Assembly (NCBI RefSeq): GCF_000718305.1
Contig: NZ_JOFQ01000006.1
Span: 310,001-374,000 of the forward strand
Source: Streptomyces niger
GTDB taxonomy: Bacteria > Actinomycetota > Actinomycetes > Streptomycetales > Streptomycetaceae
Reading direction: 5' to 3'
DNA length: 64,000 bases
The translations under genes were made by a program, and so were the position numbers. The notes under the pieces were generated by a model that was not told the DNA's origin, searched no databases, and saw nothing but the letters and a program-made list of their open reading frames with translations. The stretch's first letter is position 1; each line of letters starts with the position of its first letter. Shown here piece by piece: positions 35,474 through 44,551 of the stretch.

Positions 35474-35517
35474 TGAGTACCACCCAGTCACCGCTGCCGA
35501 AGGGCCGGGGCCGATGA
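35473..35517 (+). CDS. 14-codon relay frame linking ureC to ureF
   Basis: ATG 35473 overlaps the ureC stop (TGATG) and the frame encodes [14 protein letters not shown], ending in TGA whose bases overlap the ureF ATG (CGATGAGC). It fills the 40-bp gap exactly, so ribosomes leaving ureC could re-start here and again at ureF. Whether a peptide is made is unknown. Confidence 0.35.
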   Translation: MSTTQSPLPKGRGR

Positions 35518-36188
35518 GCCGCGCCGCGCTGCTCGTCCTCGCCGACGGCCGCTTCCCCGCCGGCGGCCACGCGCACTCCGGCGGCGCCGAAGCGGCCGTC
35601 GCCGCGGGCCGCATCACGGACGCGGCGACGCTGGAGGCGTTCTGCCGCGGCCGGCTGCACACCGCCGGGCTGGTCGCCGCCGGACTGGCGGCGGCCGCCG
35701 CGGGCGGCTGCGACCCGCTTGCGCTGGACGATGCGGCCGACGCCCGTACGCCCGTACCGGCGCTGCGCACCGTCGCCCGCAAGCTGGGCCGCCAGATGAT
35801 GCGGGCCGCCCGCGCGACCTGGCCGTCGCCCGAGCTGGACGCGCTCGCCGCCGCCCGCCCCAAGGGCGCGCACCAGCCGGTCGTGCTCGGGCTCGCCGCG
35901 CGGTCGGCGGGCCTGGCGCCGGAGGACGCCGCGTACGCCGTGGTCTACGAGACCGTGAGCGGCCCGGCGACCGCCGTCGTCCGCCTGCTGAGCCTGGACC
36001 CGTTCGACGCCACCGCGGTGCTCGCGCGGCTCGCGTCCGACCTCGACGGGGTCGTGGCCGAGGCCGTCGCCGCCGCCGAGCACGTCCCCCGAGAGGGCAT
36101 CGGCGCGCTGCCCGCCCGCTCGGCGCCGCTGCTGGACATCACCGCACAGCAGCACGCCGCCTGGCCGGTACGGCTGTTCGCGTCCTGA
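35514..36188 (+). CDS. ureF: Urease accessory protein UreF
   Basis: 224 residues from ATG 35514 ([20 protein letters not shown]). Matches Ure[21 protein letters not shown] at the start, [27 protein letters not shown] and [16 protein letters not shown]. All-alpha protein that with UreD and UreG loads nickel on the apo-enzyme. Start overlaps the 14-codon frame; 52 bp separates it from ureG. Confidence 0.92.
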   Translation: MSRAALLVLADGRFPAGGHAHSGGAEAAVAAGRITDAATLEAFCRGRLHTAGLVAAGLAAAAAGGCDPLALDDAADARTPVPALRTVARKLGRQMMRAARATWPSPELDALAAARPKGAHQPVVLGLAARSAGLAPEDAAYAVVYETVSGPATAVVRLLSLDPFDATAVLARLASDLDGVVAEAVAAAEHVPREGIGALPARSAPLLDITAQQHAAWPVRLFAS

Positions 36189-36240
36189 GGGCACGCGGCG
36201 CCGCACCGCCACCACCACTTACGCACCACACGGAGTGACC

Positions 36241-36957
36241 ATGCACCTCGACCACGATCTCGACGAGAAGTTCCCGCACCGCCACACCTACAGCGCCGCC
36301 GAGCCCCGGCGCCCCGACGGCACCCGCCGCGCCGTGCGCATCGGCCTCGGCGGGCCGGTCGGCTCCGGCAAGACCGCCACCGTCGCCGCCCTCTGCCGCG
36401 CGCTCCGTGACGAGCTGTCCATCGCCGTCGTGACGAACGACATCTACACGCGCGAGGACGCCGAGTTCCTGCTCCGCGAGGCCGTACTGCCCCCGGAGCG
36501 GATCACCGCCGTGGAGACCGGCGCCTGCCCGCACACCGCTATCCGCGACGACATCTCCGCCAACCTGGAGGCCGTGGAGGACCTGGAGGACACGCTCTCC
36601 ACCGGGAAGGGCGGCCCGCTCGACCTGATCCTGGTGGAGTCCGGCGGCGACAACCTCACCGCCACCTTCTCCAAGGGCCTGGTCGACTTCCAGATCTTCG
36701 TGATCGACGTGGCCGGCGGCGACGACATCCCGCGCAAGGGCGGCCCCGGCGTCACCACCGCCGACCTGCTCGTCATCAACAAGACCGACCTCGCCCCGTA
36801 CGTCGGCTCCGACCTGGAGGGCATGGCGCGGGACGCCAAGGCGCAGCGCGGCGAACTGCCCGTCGCCTTCACCGCGATCAAGTCCGAGAACGGCGTGGCC
36901 CCGGTCGCCGACTGGGTCCGCGAGCGCCTCGCCGAGTGGACCGCGGGCCCGGCATGA
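36241..36957 (+). CDS. ureG: Urease accessory GTPase UreG
   Basis: 238 residues from ATG 36241 (GTG 36235 in the same frame is less likely; GGAG stands 7 nt before the ATG). P-loop [18 protein letters not shown], the metal-binding Cys-Pro-His in [13 protein letters not shown], and [11 protein letters not shown]-terminal His-rich start [19 protein letters not shown] hydrolysis drives nickel transfer. No ureE exists in this operon, so UreG's His-rich end may supply nickel binding. ATGA overlap with ureD. Confidence 0.96.
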   Translation: MHLDHDLDEKFPHRHTYSAAEPRRPDGTRRAVRIGLGGPVGSGKTATVAALCRALRDELSIAVVTNDIYTREDAEFLLREAVLPPERITAVETGACPHTAIRDDISANLEAVEDLEDTLSTGKGGPLDLILVESGGDNLTATFSKGLVDFQIFVIDVAGGDDIPRKGGPGVTTADLLVINKTDLAPYVGSDLEGMARDAKAQRGELPVAFTAIKSENGVAPVADWVRERLAEWTAGPA

Positions 36958-37790
36958 CCCTCGCGCCGCCCCCGATCGCCTCCGCCGGAACCGCGGCACC
37001 CGCCGCCGTACCGCCGGCCGCCGCCCGGCAGTTGCGCGCCACCGCCCGTATCGCCGCGGTCGCCGCGCCGTCCGGGGCCTCCCGGCTGCCGGTGCTGGAC
37101 GGCGCGGGGCCGCTGGCGCTGCGCCGGCTGGCCTCGCACGACGGCGCTGCCCGGGTCTGCGTGGTCGGCGCCATGAGCGCCCCCGTGGGCGGCGACCGGC
37201 TGCGCATCGAGGCGGCGGCGGGTCCCGGCAGCGACCTGCGGGTCACCGCCGCGGCCGCGACCCTCGCGCTGCCCGGCCACCACCCGGGGACGGCCCGCTA
37301 CGACGTGGCGCTGGACGTGGCCGACGGGGCCCGCCTGGACTGGCTGCCCGAGCCGCTGATCACCGCGGCCGGCAGTGACCTGATCCAGACCACCACCGTC
37401 GACCTCGCGGCCTCGGCCCGGCTGGTGCTGCGGGAGGAGCAGGTGCTCGGCCGGGCCGGCGAGGACACCGGCCGGCTCACCGCCCGGCTGACGGTGCGGC
37501 GCGCCGGCCGGGTCCTGCTGGACCAGGAGACGGCGTACGGTCCCGGGGTGCCCGGTTGGGACACGGCAGCGGTGCTCGCCGGCCACCGCGCCGTCGGCCA
37601 GCTGCTCGTCGTCGACCCGGCGTACGAGGAGGAGCCCGTACCGGTACGGGTCCTGGCGGCGCCGGACGGCGCGGGAGAGGCCGTGGTCACGCCGCTCGCC
37701 GGGCCGGCCGCTCTGGTCACCGCCGTCGCGCCGGACGCGCTGGCCGTCCGGCGGCTGCTCGATGCGGCCGCGATTCCCACGGGTTGGTGA
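36954..37790 (+). CDS. ureD: Urease accessory protein UreD
   Basis: 278 residues from ATG 36954, which overlaps the ureG stop (ATGA). UreD family: [60 protein letters not shown]. It scaffolds UreF and UreG on the apo-urease. N-terminus Ala/Pro rich, as in other actinomycetes. Last gene of the operon; an inverted repeat follows 33 bp later. Confidence 0.9.
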   Translation: MTLAPPPIASAGTAAPAAVPPAAARQLRATARIAAVAAPSGASRLPVLDGAGPLALRRLASHDGAARVCVVGAMSAPVGGDRLRIEAAAGPGSDLRVTAAAATLALPGHHPGTARYDVALDVADGARLDWLPEPLITAAGSDLIQTTTVDLAASARLVLREEQVLGRAGEDTGRLTARLTVRRAGRVLLDQETAYGPGVPGWDTAAVLAGHRAVGQLLVVDPAYEEEPVPVRVLAAPDGAGEAVVTPLAGPAALVTAVAPDALAVRRLLDAAAIPTGW

Positions 37791-37823
37791 AGACGCGAAT
37801 CCTACGGGTTGGTAAAGAATAGG

Positions 37824-37847
37824 CCGTCCGGTCTTTTCATCGGACGG
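37824..37847 (+). terminator. Inverted repeat after the urease operon
   Basis: CCGTCCG, 10-nt loop GTCTTTTCAT, CGGACGG. It lies 33 bp after the ureD stop and before the leader of the tripeptidyl aminopeptidase gene, so it probably ends the urease transcript. No T-run after the stem. Confidence 0.5.
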
Positions 37848-37863
37848 ATGTACGAGACAGGAT

Positions 37864-37916
37864 CCCCCTGCAGCTCTGTGATCATCGCCGCCACAAGTGG
37901 CGCACCATGCAGGGGG
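37864..37916 (+). promoter_or_regulatory. Folded leader that pairs the Shine-Dalgarno sequence of the aminopeptidase gene
   Basis: Outer stem CCCCCTGCA (37864-37872) with TGCAGGGGG (37908-37916), 9 bp perfect; inside it a second stem CGCCAC-AA-GTGGCG (37889-37902). The right arm of the outer stem is the ribosome site AGGGGG, 9 nt before GTG 37926, so the fold would hide it. This could be a translational switch (temperature, ligand or protein), but no known class is recognised. Confidence 0.55.
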
Positions 37917-37925
37917 AACAACCAC

Positions 37926-39506
37926 GTGAGACGTACAGCAGCGCTCGGCGCCGCCGGCAGCCTGGTCGCCGGCGCGCTCATAGCCGGCGCCATCGCCGCC
38001 ACGCCCGCCAGCGCGGGCGTGCAGCACCAGAAGGGCTCCGCCGAGGACCGTGGCGTCAAAATCGCCGCGGCGCGCGCCGCCAAGGCGGGTATCGACTGGC
38101 AGACCTGTCCCAAGGACTGGGGGCTGAACGCCCCGATCCAGTGCGGGTTCGTGACCGTCCCGGTCGACTACGCCAAGCCCGACGGCAAGAAGATCAAGAT
38201 TGCGGTGGACCGGGCCGAGAGCACCGGCACCAAGGACGAGCGCCAGGGCTCCCTGGTCTACAATCCCGGCGGCCCCGGCGGCTCGGGCCTCCGCTTCCCG
38301 ACCCGGGTGACGACCAAGAACCCGATCTACGCCAAGATGGCCAAGGCCTACGACTTCGTCGGCTTCGACCCGCGCGGCGTGGGCCACTCGGCCCCGATCT
38401 CCTGCGCGGACCCGCAGGAGTTCGTCAAGGCGCCCAAGGCCGACCCGGTGCCGGACAGCGAGGCCGACAAGCGCGCCCAGCGCAAGCTCGCCGCGGAGTA
38501 CGCCGAGGGCTGCAAGGAGCGCAGCGGCGACCTGCTCAAGTCCCTGACGACGCCCAACACCGTGCGTGACCTGGACGTCATCCGCGCGGCCACGGGCGAC
38601 AAGAAGCTCAACTACCTCGGCGTCTCCTACGGCACCTACATCGGCGCCGTCTACGCCACGCTCTTCCCCGACCACGTGCGCCGGATGCTCGTCGACTCGG
38701 TCGTGAACCCCTCGCGCGAGAAGGTCTGGTACGAGGCCAACCTCGACCAGGACATCGCCTTCGAGACCCGCTGGGGCGACTGGAAGAAGTGGGTCGCGAA
38801 GAACGACGCGACGTACCACATCGGCGACACCCCCGAGAAGGTCCAGGCGCAGTGGGAGAAGCTGCGCGCGGCCGCGAAGAAGGCCCCGCTCGGCGGCCAG
38901 GTCGGCCCGGCCGAACTCACCGGCTTCTTCCAGAACGCGCCGTACTACGACTCCATGTGGGCCCCCGTCGCCAAGGCGTGGAGCGCGTACGTCGCGGGCA
39001 ACGAGCAGCCGCTGATCGACAACGCCGCGCCCGACATGAGCGACAAGGCCGGCAACATCTCCTCGGAGAACAGCAACGCGGTCTACACGGCCGTGGAGTG
39101 CAACGACGCCAAGTGGCCCACCAGCTGGCAGCGTTGGGACCGCGACAACACCCGCATCCACCGGCAGGCCCCGTTCATGACGTGGTCCAACGCCTGGATG
39201 AACCTGCCCTGCGCCACGTGGCCCGAGAAGCAGCAGACCCCGGTGAACGTCAAGACCGGTAAGGGCCTGCCCAGCGTGCTCATCGTGCAGAGCACCCGGG
39301 ACGCCGCGACGCCGTACGGCGGCGCCGTCGAGCTGCACGAGCGACTGGCCGGCTCGCGCCTGATCACCGAGAAGGACGCCGGTTCGCACGGCGTCACCGG
39401 CCAGGTCAACCCCTGCATCAACGACCGCGTCGACGCGTACTTCGTGCACGGCAGGACCGATGCCAAGGACGTGACCTGCGCACCGCACGCCACGCCCAAG
39501 CCGTGA
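37926..39506 (+). CDS. Secreted tripeptidyl aminopeptidase (alpha/beta hydrolase, SlpD/E-Tap type)
   Basis: 526 residues from GTG 37926. Signal peptide residues 1-33 (GAAGSLVAGALIAGAIAATP, cleaved after ASA). Peptidase S33-type alpha/beta hydrolase: oxyanion region VYNPGGPGGSGLRF, Ser nucleophile in LNYLGVSYGTYIGAVYA, Asp in LIVQSTRDAATPYGGA and His in DAGSHGVTGQ, followed by the TAP C-terminal domain with conserved Cys. It removes tripeptides from the N-terminus of extracellular proteins. The leader (37864-37916) can hide the ribosome site. A terminator follows at 39538. Confidence 0.94.
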   Translation: MRRTAALGAAGSLVAGALIAGAIAATPASAGVQHQKGSAEDRGVKIAAARAAKAGIDWQTCPKDWGLNAPIQCGFVTVPVDYAKPDGKKIKIAVDRAESTGTKDERQGSLVYNPGGPGGSGLRFPTRVTTKNPIYAKMAKAYDFVGFDPRGVGHSAPISCADPQEFVKAPKADPVPDSEADKRAQRKLAAEYAEGCKERSGDLLKSLTTPNTVRDLDVIRAATGDKKLNYLGVSYGTYIGAVYATLFPDHVRRMLVDSVVNPSREKVWYEANLDQDIAFETRWGDWKKWVAKNDATYHIGDTPEKVQAQWEKLRAAAKKAPLGGQVGPAELTGFFQNAPYYDSMWAPVAKAWSAYVAGNEQPLIDNAAPDMSDKAGNISSENSNAVYTAVECNDAKWPTSWQRWDRDNTRIHRQAPFMTWSNAWMNLPCATWPEKQQTPVNVKTGKGLPSVLIVQSTRDAATPYGGAVELHERLAGSRLITEKDAGSHGVTGQVNPCINDRVDAYFVHGRTDAKDVTCAPHATPKP

Positions 39507-39537
39507 CCGACGGCCGGCACCACTGAGGAGGCGGGGC

Positions 39538-39556
39538 GCCCGGGATCATCCCGGGC
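39538..39556. terminator. Terminator after the tripeptidyl aminopeptidase gene
   Basis: GCCCGGGA-TCA-TCCCGGGC, a perfect 8-bp stem with a 3-nt loop, 31 bp after the aminopeptidase stop. It abuts the broken 3' end of the plsC-like gene on the other strand. Confidence 0.65.
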
Positions 39557-39559
39557 GAT

Positions 39560-40060
39560 GGCGCGCGGCAGCCGCCGCCCGGCCGGCTGCGCCTCGAACG
39601 TGCCGATCACCGCGCACGGCACCACCGGCACCCCCGCCTCCAGCGCCATCGCGGCGACGCCGGTACGGCCCTTGTAGAGCCGCCCGTCGTGCGAGCGGGT
39701 GCCCTCCGGATAGATACCCAACAGCCGCCCCTTGCGGAGCACGTTGACCCCCGAACGGATCGCGGCCCGCGACGCCTTCCCGCCGGACCGGTCCACCGGG
39801 ATCTGCCCGACGCCCCGGAAGAACGCCGCGGTCAGCCGACCCTTGAGGCCGGGTCCGGTGAAATACTCGGACTTGGCCAGAAACGTGACCCTGCGCGGCA
39901 CGATCGCGGGCATCACGAAGTGATCGGCGAAGGACAGATGGTTGCCGGCGATGATCGCCGCGCCCTCTTCAGGTATGTGCTCCAGCCCCTCCACCCTGGG
40001 CCGGAAGACCACCCGCAACAGCGGTCCCAGGAAGACGTACTTGAGCACCTGGTAGAACAC
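39560..40060 (-). pseudogene. C-terminally truncated 1-acyl-glycerol-3-phosphate acyltransferase (PlsC type)
   Basis: From GTG 40060 (AGGGAGGG 9 nt upstream; GTG 40096 is also open) 165 residues are family-like: VFYQVLKYVFLGPLLRVVFR, HxxxxD motif in GNHLSFADHF (residues 41-46), GGxxxxR-type VDRSGGKASR and the EGTRS motif in GIYPEGTRSHDGR. Homology ends at GTFEAQPAGRRLPR, about 60 residues before the normal end (the region with RFGEPLDFSRY). Beyond 39560 the frame runs 160 codons antisense through the aminopeptidase gene to 39083. Catalytic motifs are kept, so residual activity is not excluded. Confidence 0.65.
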
Positions 40061-40229
40061 GCTCTTGTCCCTCCCTCTGCCGACCACGGTGAACACCAGT
40101 GTTTCCGCAGGTCAGCTGTGTTGTGAGGGTCAGAAGTGTAAGCGCGTGGCCGGGTAGCTGTAACCACGTACAACCGGCCGGATACCGGATCGGTGCGGCG
40201 GGCCCGTGCCGGGGCCTGCGCGTGCCTGC

Positions 40230-40820
40230 TCACGGGCGTACGGACCGCCAGATGCGGTCGGGGAGGGCGCGGGCGGCCTCGTCCAGGTCGACGTCCCCGA
40301 CGGAGAGCCAGCGGCGGGCGACGCCGATGACGGGGCCGAGGAGCAGGGACTCCAGCAACGGGCCGGGCAGCGGGGCGAGCTCACCGGCGGCGGTGCGGGC
40401 CTGGATCCAGCCGGCGATCGGCGACAGCCGGGCCTCCTGCGCGGCGCGGATCTGCGGGGCGTGCTCCATGCCGTAGCGGTCGGCGGTGGCGGAGTGCACG
40501 AGCCGCGCCGCGTCCGGATGCTCCCGCAGGAAGTCCAGGTAGGCCCGGACGACGGCACGGATGCCCGTGCGGGCGGTACGGGTCCGCTGCAGGGCCCCGG
40601 ACAGCCGGTCGAGCAACCGGCTCAGCCAGCGCAGCGTGAGCGCGGTGACGAGCCCGTCGATGCTCCCGAAGTGGTGGTACAGGCTGCCCGGACTGACGCC
40701 GCTGGCCTTGGTGACCGCGCTGACGGTGAGCCCCGGTTCGCCCGAGGTCGCGTACACCCCGAGAGCGGCGTCCAGCACCTGCTCGACGGTGGCCTCGCCA
40801 CGCTGCTGCTTGGGGCTCAT
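40230..40820 (-). CDS. TetR/AcrR family transcriptional regulator
   Basis: 196 residues from ATG 40820 (MSPKQQRGEATVEQVLDAAL); the frame is open upstream but without family resemblance. TetR helix-turn-helix at residues 10-58 (LTVSAVTKASGVSPGSLYHHFGSIDGL) and an all-helical ligand domain (VRAYLDFLREHPDAARLVHS and after). Divergent from the catalase gene with a 495-bp gap containing 10-bp direct repeats and a palindrome. Target unknown. Confidence 0.9.
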   Translation of the reverse strand: MSPKQQRGEATVEQVLDAALGVYATSGEPGLTVSAVTKASGVSPGSLYHHFGSIDGLVTALTLRWLSRLLDRLSGALQRTRTARTGIRAVVRAYLDFLREHPDAARLVHSATADRYGMEHAPQIRAAQEARLSPIAGWIQARTAAGELAPLPGPLLESLLLGPVIGVARRWLSVGDVDLDEAARALPDRIWRSVRP

Positions 40821-40907
40821 CGGGCGACCGTCCTCGGAAGTCGTACGGGGCGGTGTCCTCACGGGCCCGCTGCGGGGAGCATAGAGCACCCGGTTTTCCG
40901 GAAGCTG

Positions 40908-40956
40908 TTTCTAGAAAACTCTTCCAAACTCTTCCGAACTCTTCCGAACTCTTCCA
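40908..40956. repeat. Palindrome and four tandem 10-bp repeats between tetR and catalase
   Basis: The palindrome TTTCTAGAAA (40908-40917) is followed without a gap by four 10-bp units AACTCTTCC(A/G) (40917-40956). TTCCGGAA stands at 40896-40903. A 10-bp period puts the units on one face of the helix, as in arrays of binding sites. The gap 40821-41315 also holds a hairpin GTTCGGCCG-CCGCC-CGGCCGAAC (41170-41192) in the likely catalase leader and no recognisable gene. Confidence 0.8.
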
Positions 40957-41315
40957 AGTTTCCCGCTCGGTCCCGCACACTGAAGCCCGTGTCCGGACCG
41001 GGTCCGTCCGCTCGGGGGAGGCGGACGGCCCCGGTCCCGACCCTGCCGCGAGGCGACTCCCCCCGAGCCACCGGGGACGACGGAACAGACGCACGGGGAA
41101 GGGGAGCCCGCGGCCACCAGCGCAAGCTGCCGCCGCCGGGGACGCCGGCCTAGCCGCCCTGTTCCTGAGGTTCGGCCGCCGCCCGGCCGAACGGATGCGG
41201 ACCACATGGGTGAGTTTCTGTGCCAATGCCGCCCGAATGGGTACCCCTGTTCTCCCGAGCGCTGTCCTTACGGCGCGGACCGAGCGTCTTCGAGTGCTGA
41301 AGGAAACCGAGAGCA

Positions 41316-42974
41316 GTGACAGACGTAGCAAGCCAGGGACCGGCCCCCGGCGACGACCGCCCCGTGCTCACCAACCGCCAGGGCCACCCGGTCTACGACA
41401 ACCAGAACCAGCGGACGGTCGGCGCACGCGGGCCCGCCACCCTGGAGAACTACCAGTTCCTGGAGAAGATCAGCCACTTCGACCGCGAGCGCATCCCGGA
41501 GCGCGTCGTACACGCCCGCGGCGTGACGGCCTACGGCTACTTCGAGAGCTACGGGAAGTGGGGCGAGGAGCCGATCGGCCGCTACACCCGGGCCAAGCTG
41601 TTCCAGGAGGCGGGCAAGCGCACCGACGTGGCCGTGCGGTTCTCCACCGTCATCGGCGGCCGGGACTCCTCCGAGACCGCCCGTGACCCGCGCGGCTTCG
41701 CCGTGAAGTTCTACACCGAGGACGGCAACTGGGACCTGGTCGGCAACAACCTGGGCGTCTTCTTCATCCGGGACGCGATCAAGTTCCCCGACGTCATCCA
41801 CGCGCTCAAGCCCGACCCGGTCTCGCACGAGCAGAAGCCGGCCCGGATCTTCGACTTCATGTCGCAGACCCCGGAGTCGATGCACATGCTCGTCAACCTC
41901 TTCAGCCCCCGCGGCATCCCCTCCGACTACCGCCACATGCAGGGCTTCGGCGTCAACACCTACAAGTGGGTGAACGAGGAGGGCAAGACCGTCCTGGTCA
42001 AGTACCACTGGCTGCCCACGGTGGGCGTGCGCAGCATGACCGAGGAGGACGCGGCCAACGTGCAGGCCGGGGAGCTCGGCCACGCCACCAAGGACCTGTA
42101 CGAGGCGGTGGGGCGCGGCGACTACCCCGAGTGGGAGCTGGTCGTCCAGATGATGGACGACCACGACCACTCCGAGCTGGACTTCGACCCGCTGGACGAC
42201 ACCAAGACCTGGCCGGAGCAGGACTTCCCGCCCCAGCCCGTCGGCCGGATGGTGCTGGACCGCATGCCGGACAACTACTTCGCCGAGAACGAGCAGATCT
42301 CCTTCGGCACCGGCGTCCTCGTCGACGGGCTGGACTTCTCCGACGACAAGATGCTCGTCGGGCGGACCTTCTCCTACAGCGACACCCAGCGCTACCGGGT
42401 CGGCCCCAACTACCTCCAGCTCCCCGTCAACCGGGCCAAGAACGCCACCGTCCGCACCAATCAGCGCGACGGCCTCATGGCGTACGACCAGGACCAGCAC
42501 GGCGGCAACCCGGAGGTCAACTACGAGCCGTCGATCACCGGTGGGCTGCACGAGGCCCAGTACCCCACCCACGACGAGCAGGGCCCGGAGATCCGCGGCC
42601 GCCTCACCCGCAAGCGGATCCCGCGCACCAACGACTACCTCCAGGCCGGTCAGCGGTACTGCCTCATGGAGGACTGGGAGCGCGACGACCTGGTGAAGAA
42701 CTTCATCGACCTGATCTCCCAGGCCGACCGCGCCGTCCAGGAGCGGATGGTGTGGCACTTCCTGCTGGTCGAGAACGACCTCGGCCTCCGGGTCGGCAAG
42801 GGCCTGGGCATCGGCCCGCAGGACGTCGCCCACCTGAAGCCGCTGGCGAGCCAGGACCTGACGGAGGAGGACCGCAAGCGGCTGTCGAACCTCGGCGACA
42901 ACCCGCCGCGGGACGTCTCCGGCCTCACCATGACGCACTGCGTCCCCAACGAGCGGCATGTCGTCACGCGCTGA
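41316..42974 (+). CDS. katA: Catalase
   Basis: 552 residues from GTG 41316 ([17 protein letters not shown]). Haem catalase: [20 protein letters not shown] with the distal His, then [20 protein letters not shown] and [16 protein letters not shown], and the proximal Tyr region in [22 protein letters not shown] monofunctional catalase disproportionating H2O2. The extended C-terminus ([20 protein letters not shown]) is usual for this clade. Upstream array of 10-bp repeats may be the binding site of a peroxide-responsive regulator, but no fur-type gene is adjacent. Confidence 0.96.
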   Translation: MTDVASQGPAPGDDRPVLTNRQGHPVYDNQNQRTVGARGPATLENYQFLEKISHFDRERIPERVVHARGVTAYGYFESYGKWGEEPIGRYTRAKLFQEAGKRTDVAVRFSTVIGGRDSSETARDPRGFAVKFYTEDGNWDLVGNNLGVFFIRDAIKFPDVIHALKPDPVSHEQKPARIFDFMSQTPESMHMLVNLFSPRGIPSDYRHMQGFGVNTYKWVNEEGKTVLVKYHWLPTVGVRSMTEEDAANVQAGELGHATKDLYEAVGRGDYPEWELVVQMMDDHDHSELDFDPLDDTKTWPEQDFPPQPVGRMVLDRMPDNYFAENEQISFGTGVLVDGLDFSDDKMLVGRTFSYSDTQRYRVGPNYLQLPVNRAKNATVRTNQRDGLMAYDQDQHGGNPEVNYEPSITGGLHEAQYPTHDEQGPEIRGRLTRKRIPRTNDYLQAGQRYCLMEDWERDDLVKNFIDLISQADRAVQERMVWHFLLVENDLGLRVGKGLGIGPQDVAHLKPLASQDLTEEDRKRLSNLGDNPPRDVSGLTMTHCVPNERHVVTR

Positions 42975-42987
42975 CGGGCACCGGCAC

Positions 42988-43296
42988 ATGGCGCAGGCGA
43001 AGCGGTACGCGGTGGCGGCATCCGGGAGCTGGGTGGACGAGGAGGAGGGCCGGCGCCGGCTGCCGGCGGGCGAGGCGCACGCCTGGGAACAGGGCCGCAA
43101 CGAAACCGTGTGCGGCCTCTCCCTCAGCCGCTCCCAACTGGCCCGGTTCCCCGGCGTCGGGTGGCCCGACATCCTCCCCGAATCCGGCGGAGCCGCCGAC
43201 CGCGTCCAGCGGGTGTGCCCGCGCTGCGCGTCCGTCGCCGGCCGCCGCGGCGGCGACGGCCGCCCCCGCTGGCACCGCACCGATCCACGGCCGTGA
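42988..43296 (+). CDS. Small hypothetical protein with Cys pairs
   Basis: 102 residues from ATG 42988, 14 bp after the catalase stop. Reads AKRYAVAASGSWVDEEEGRR, then NETVCGLSLSRSQLARFPGV, WPDILPE and VQRVCPRCASVAG. One Cys in the middle and a CPRC pair near the end could form a zinc site. Codon use and position support a real gene, co-transcribed with catalase. The family is unknown to me. Confidence 0.65.
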   Translation: MAQAKRYAVAASGSWVDEEEGRRRLPAGEAHAWEQGRNETVCGLSLSRSQLARFPGVGWPDILPESGGAADRVQRVCPRCASVAGRRGGDGRPRWHRTDPRP

Positions 43297-43308
43297 CGGG
43301 CCGGCACG

Positions 43309-43540
43309 CGGGCGGACCACTGCGGCGCCTGCTGCCGCCGGTGATGGGCAGCAGGCTGGAGTTCGGGCCCCTCGGCGGCGAGTGCCGGCTGCGGCTGTAC
43401 CTCTCGGGCGACACCCTCCTCTTCGACGGCCTCGACGAGATCGGCCACCGCTACCCCGACACCGACCTGGCCGTCCTGCAGCTGGGCGGCACCCGCCTGC
43501 CGGACGGCGACCCTCACGGTCGGCGCGGCACGGGTCACCG
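43309..43540 (+). pseudogene. C-terminal fragment of an MBL-fold metallo-hydrolase
   Basis: The frame reads [40 protein letters not shown] and RYPDTDLAVLQLGGTRLP. YLSGDT and DLAVLQLGG are the fourth and fifth motifs of a UlaG-like metallo-beta-lactamase fold, but the first half with HxHxDH is absent and the end stops after GGTRLP. It follows the small gene at 42988 directly. In another frame the next bases read ATLTVGAARVTVSG-stop, probably the tail of yet another lost gene. Confidence 0.6.
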
Positions 43541-43644
43541 TCTCCGGCTGACGGGGCATCGGCGCGGCGCCAGCAGACATCCCGCCTCCCGTATCGTGGT
43601 CGCGATTCGGTTCACGTGCCGCCACGTTCACCGGGAGAATCACC

Positions 43645-43961
43645 ATGCCGTCTGCGCCCCGCCCCGACGCCCCGGCGCGCGCCACACGGCCATGCTGTGG
43701 GGCGGCGCCAACCCGCCCGGCACACCCGCGGAGCTGCGCACCTACCTGACGTCGCTCCGGACCTTCCGGCACCGGACGCGCCGGGCGGGCGCCGACGTGG
43801 AACTCTCCAACCACCCCAACGACCACGGTCTCCAGCGCGCCGAGCAGCTCCGCACCGACCCCGGCGGGCCGAACCCGTTCGTCCTCGGCCGCCGGCGCAC
43901 GGACCGCTACCTGGCGGTGATGGAGTCCATGCTCCGCGGCCGGCTCGCCGACGCGTCCTGA
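43645..43961 (+). pseudogene. Two ends of a second MBL-fold hydrolase joined by deletion
   Basis: A proper start remains: GGGAG, then ATG 43645 with MPSAPRPDAPA. About 43678 the sequence passes, in another frame, into HTAMLWGGANPPGTPAELRT, VELSNHPNDHGLQRAEQLRT and PNPFVLGRRRTDRYLAVMES, the C-terminal part of a subclass-B3-like metallo-beta-lactamase-fold protein with its last metal ligand His in NHP. The middle of the gene (about 200 codons) is gone. Non-functional. Confidence 0.6.
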
Positions 43962-44008
43962 CCGGTTGCCCGGAGGCCGGCTGCCGGGGCCGGCGCCGGG
44001 CTCGCGAG

Positions 44009-44404
44009 CTACGAGGGTGCGGAAGAGACGTACTGGGCCTCGCCGTTGCCGAGTGACCAGTCGGCCGGTCCGTTCTCCGTGAGGGTGATGAACACGTTCC
44101 GCGGCTCCGTACCGGCGTACTCCTGGGCCAGTTCGGCGATGCGCCGGTACAACGCCGTCTTCTGCTCGACGGTGCGTCCCGCGCGCATGGTGAGGGCGAC
44201 GTAGACGATGCCCTCGTCGCGGTGCACGCCGAGGTGGTCGTCGTAGCGGAGTGTGCTGCGCGTGCCGTCGTGACCGGTCAGGATCTGGAAGCGGTCGTCG
44301 GGCGGGAAGCCCGCCGTTTCCACCAGGGCGTCGTGCACGGCGCGGCCGAGCGCGTCCAGGCGTGCGCCGGCGGTGCCCATCGCGTCGATACGGACCAGTG
44401 GCAT
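44009..44404 (-). CDS. Tautomerase family protein
   Basis: 131 residues from ATG 44404, starting MPLVRIDAM so that Pro becomes the first residue, the catalytic base of the 4-oxalocrotonate tautomerase/MSAD superfamily. Two beta-alpha-beta units: TAGARLDALGRAVHDALVET and YVALTMRAGRTVEQKTALYR, with ENGPADWSLGNGEAQY at the end as in the MSAD-like group. Reaction unknown. Divergent from the hydrolase at 44552. Confidence 0.88.
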   Translation of the reverse strand: MPLVRIDAMGTAGARLDALGRAVHDALVETAGFPPDDRFQILTGHDGTRSTLRYDDHLGVHRDEGIVYVALTMRAGRTVEQKTALYRRIAELAQEYAGTEPRNVFITLTENGPADWSLGNGEAQYVSSAPS

Positions 44405-44551
44405 GGGAGTCTCCTCGGGACGGGGAATGCCGGATCTGCACCAGCGCCGTACATACTAGTAGTTACAGAAGGTGGGCGGCCTGCCCCGCTTGAGGCGCGG
44501 CCGATGTGGGCAGGACTCGCCGACAGATGCCGAAGAGCGAGGCGAGGCGGA

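Noticed and set aside
33166..35863. Long minus-strand frames opposite ureC
   Set aside because: Ser/Ala/Thr-rich antisense translation of a highly conserved gene; no independent signals.
36444..39488. 1014-codon open frame on the minus strand through the urease genes and the aminopeptidase
   Set aside because: It lies wholly antisense to ureG, ureD and the tripeptidyl aminopeptidase, has the Val/Gly/Arg/His composition of a shadow frame and shows no domain.
40896..40956. Tandem 10-bp repeats as a CRISPR or replication iteron array
   Set aside because: Units are only 10 bp without spacers and there is no rep or cas gene nearby; a regulatory array is the simpler reading.
41268..44441. 1057-codon minus-strand frame opposite catalase
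   Set aside because: Antisense shadow of katA and its neighbours; only its last part near 44404 coincides with the tautomerase region, in another frame.
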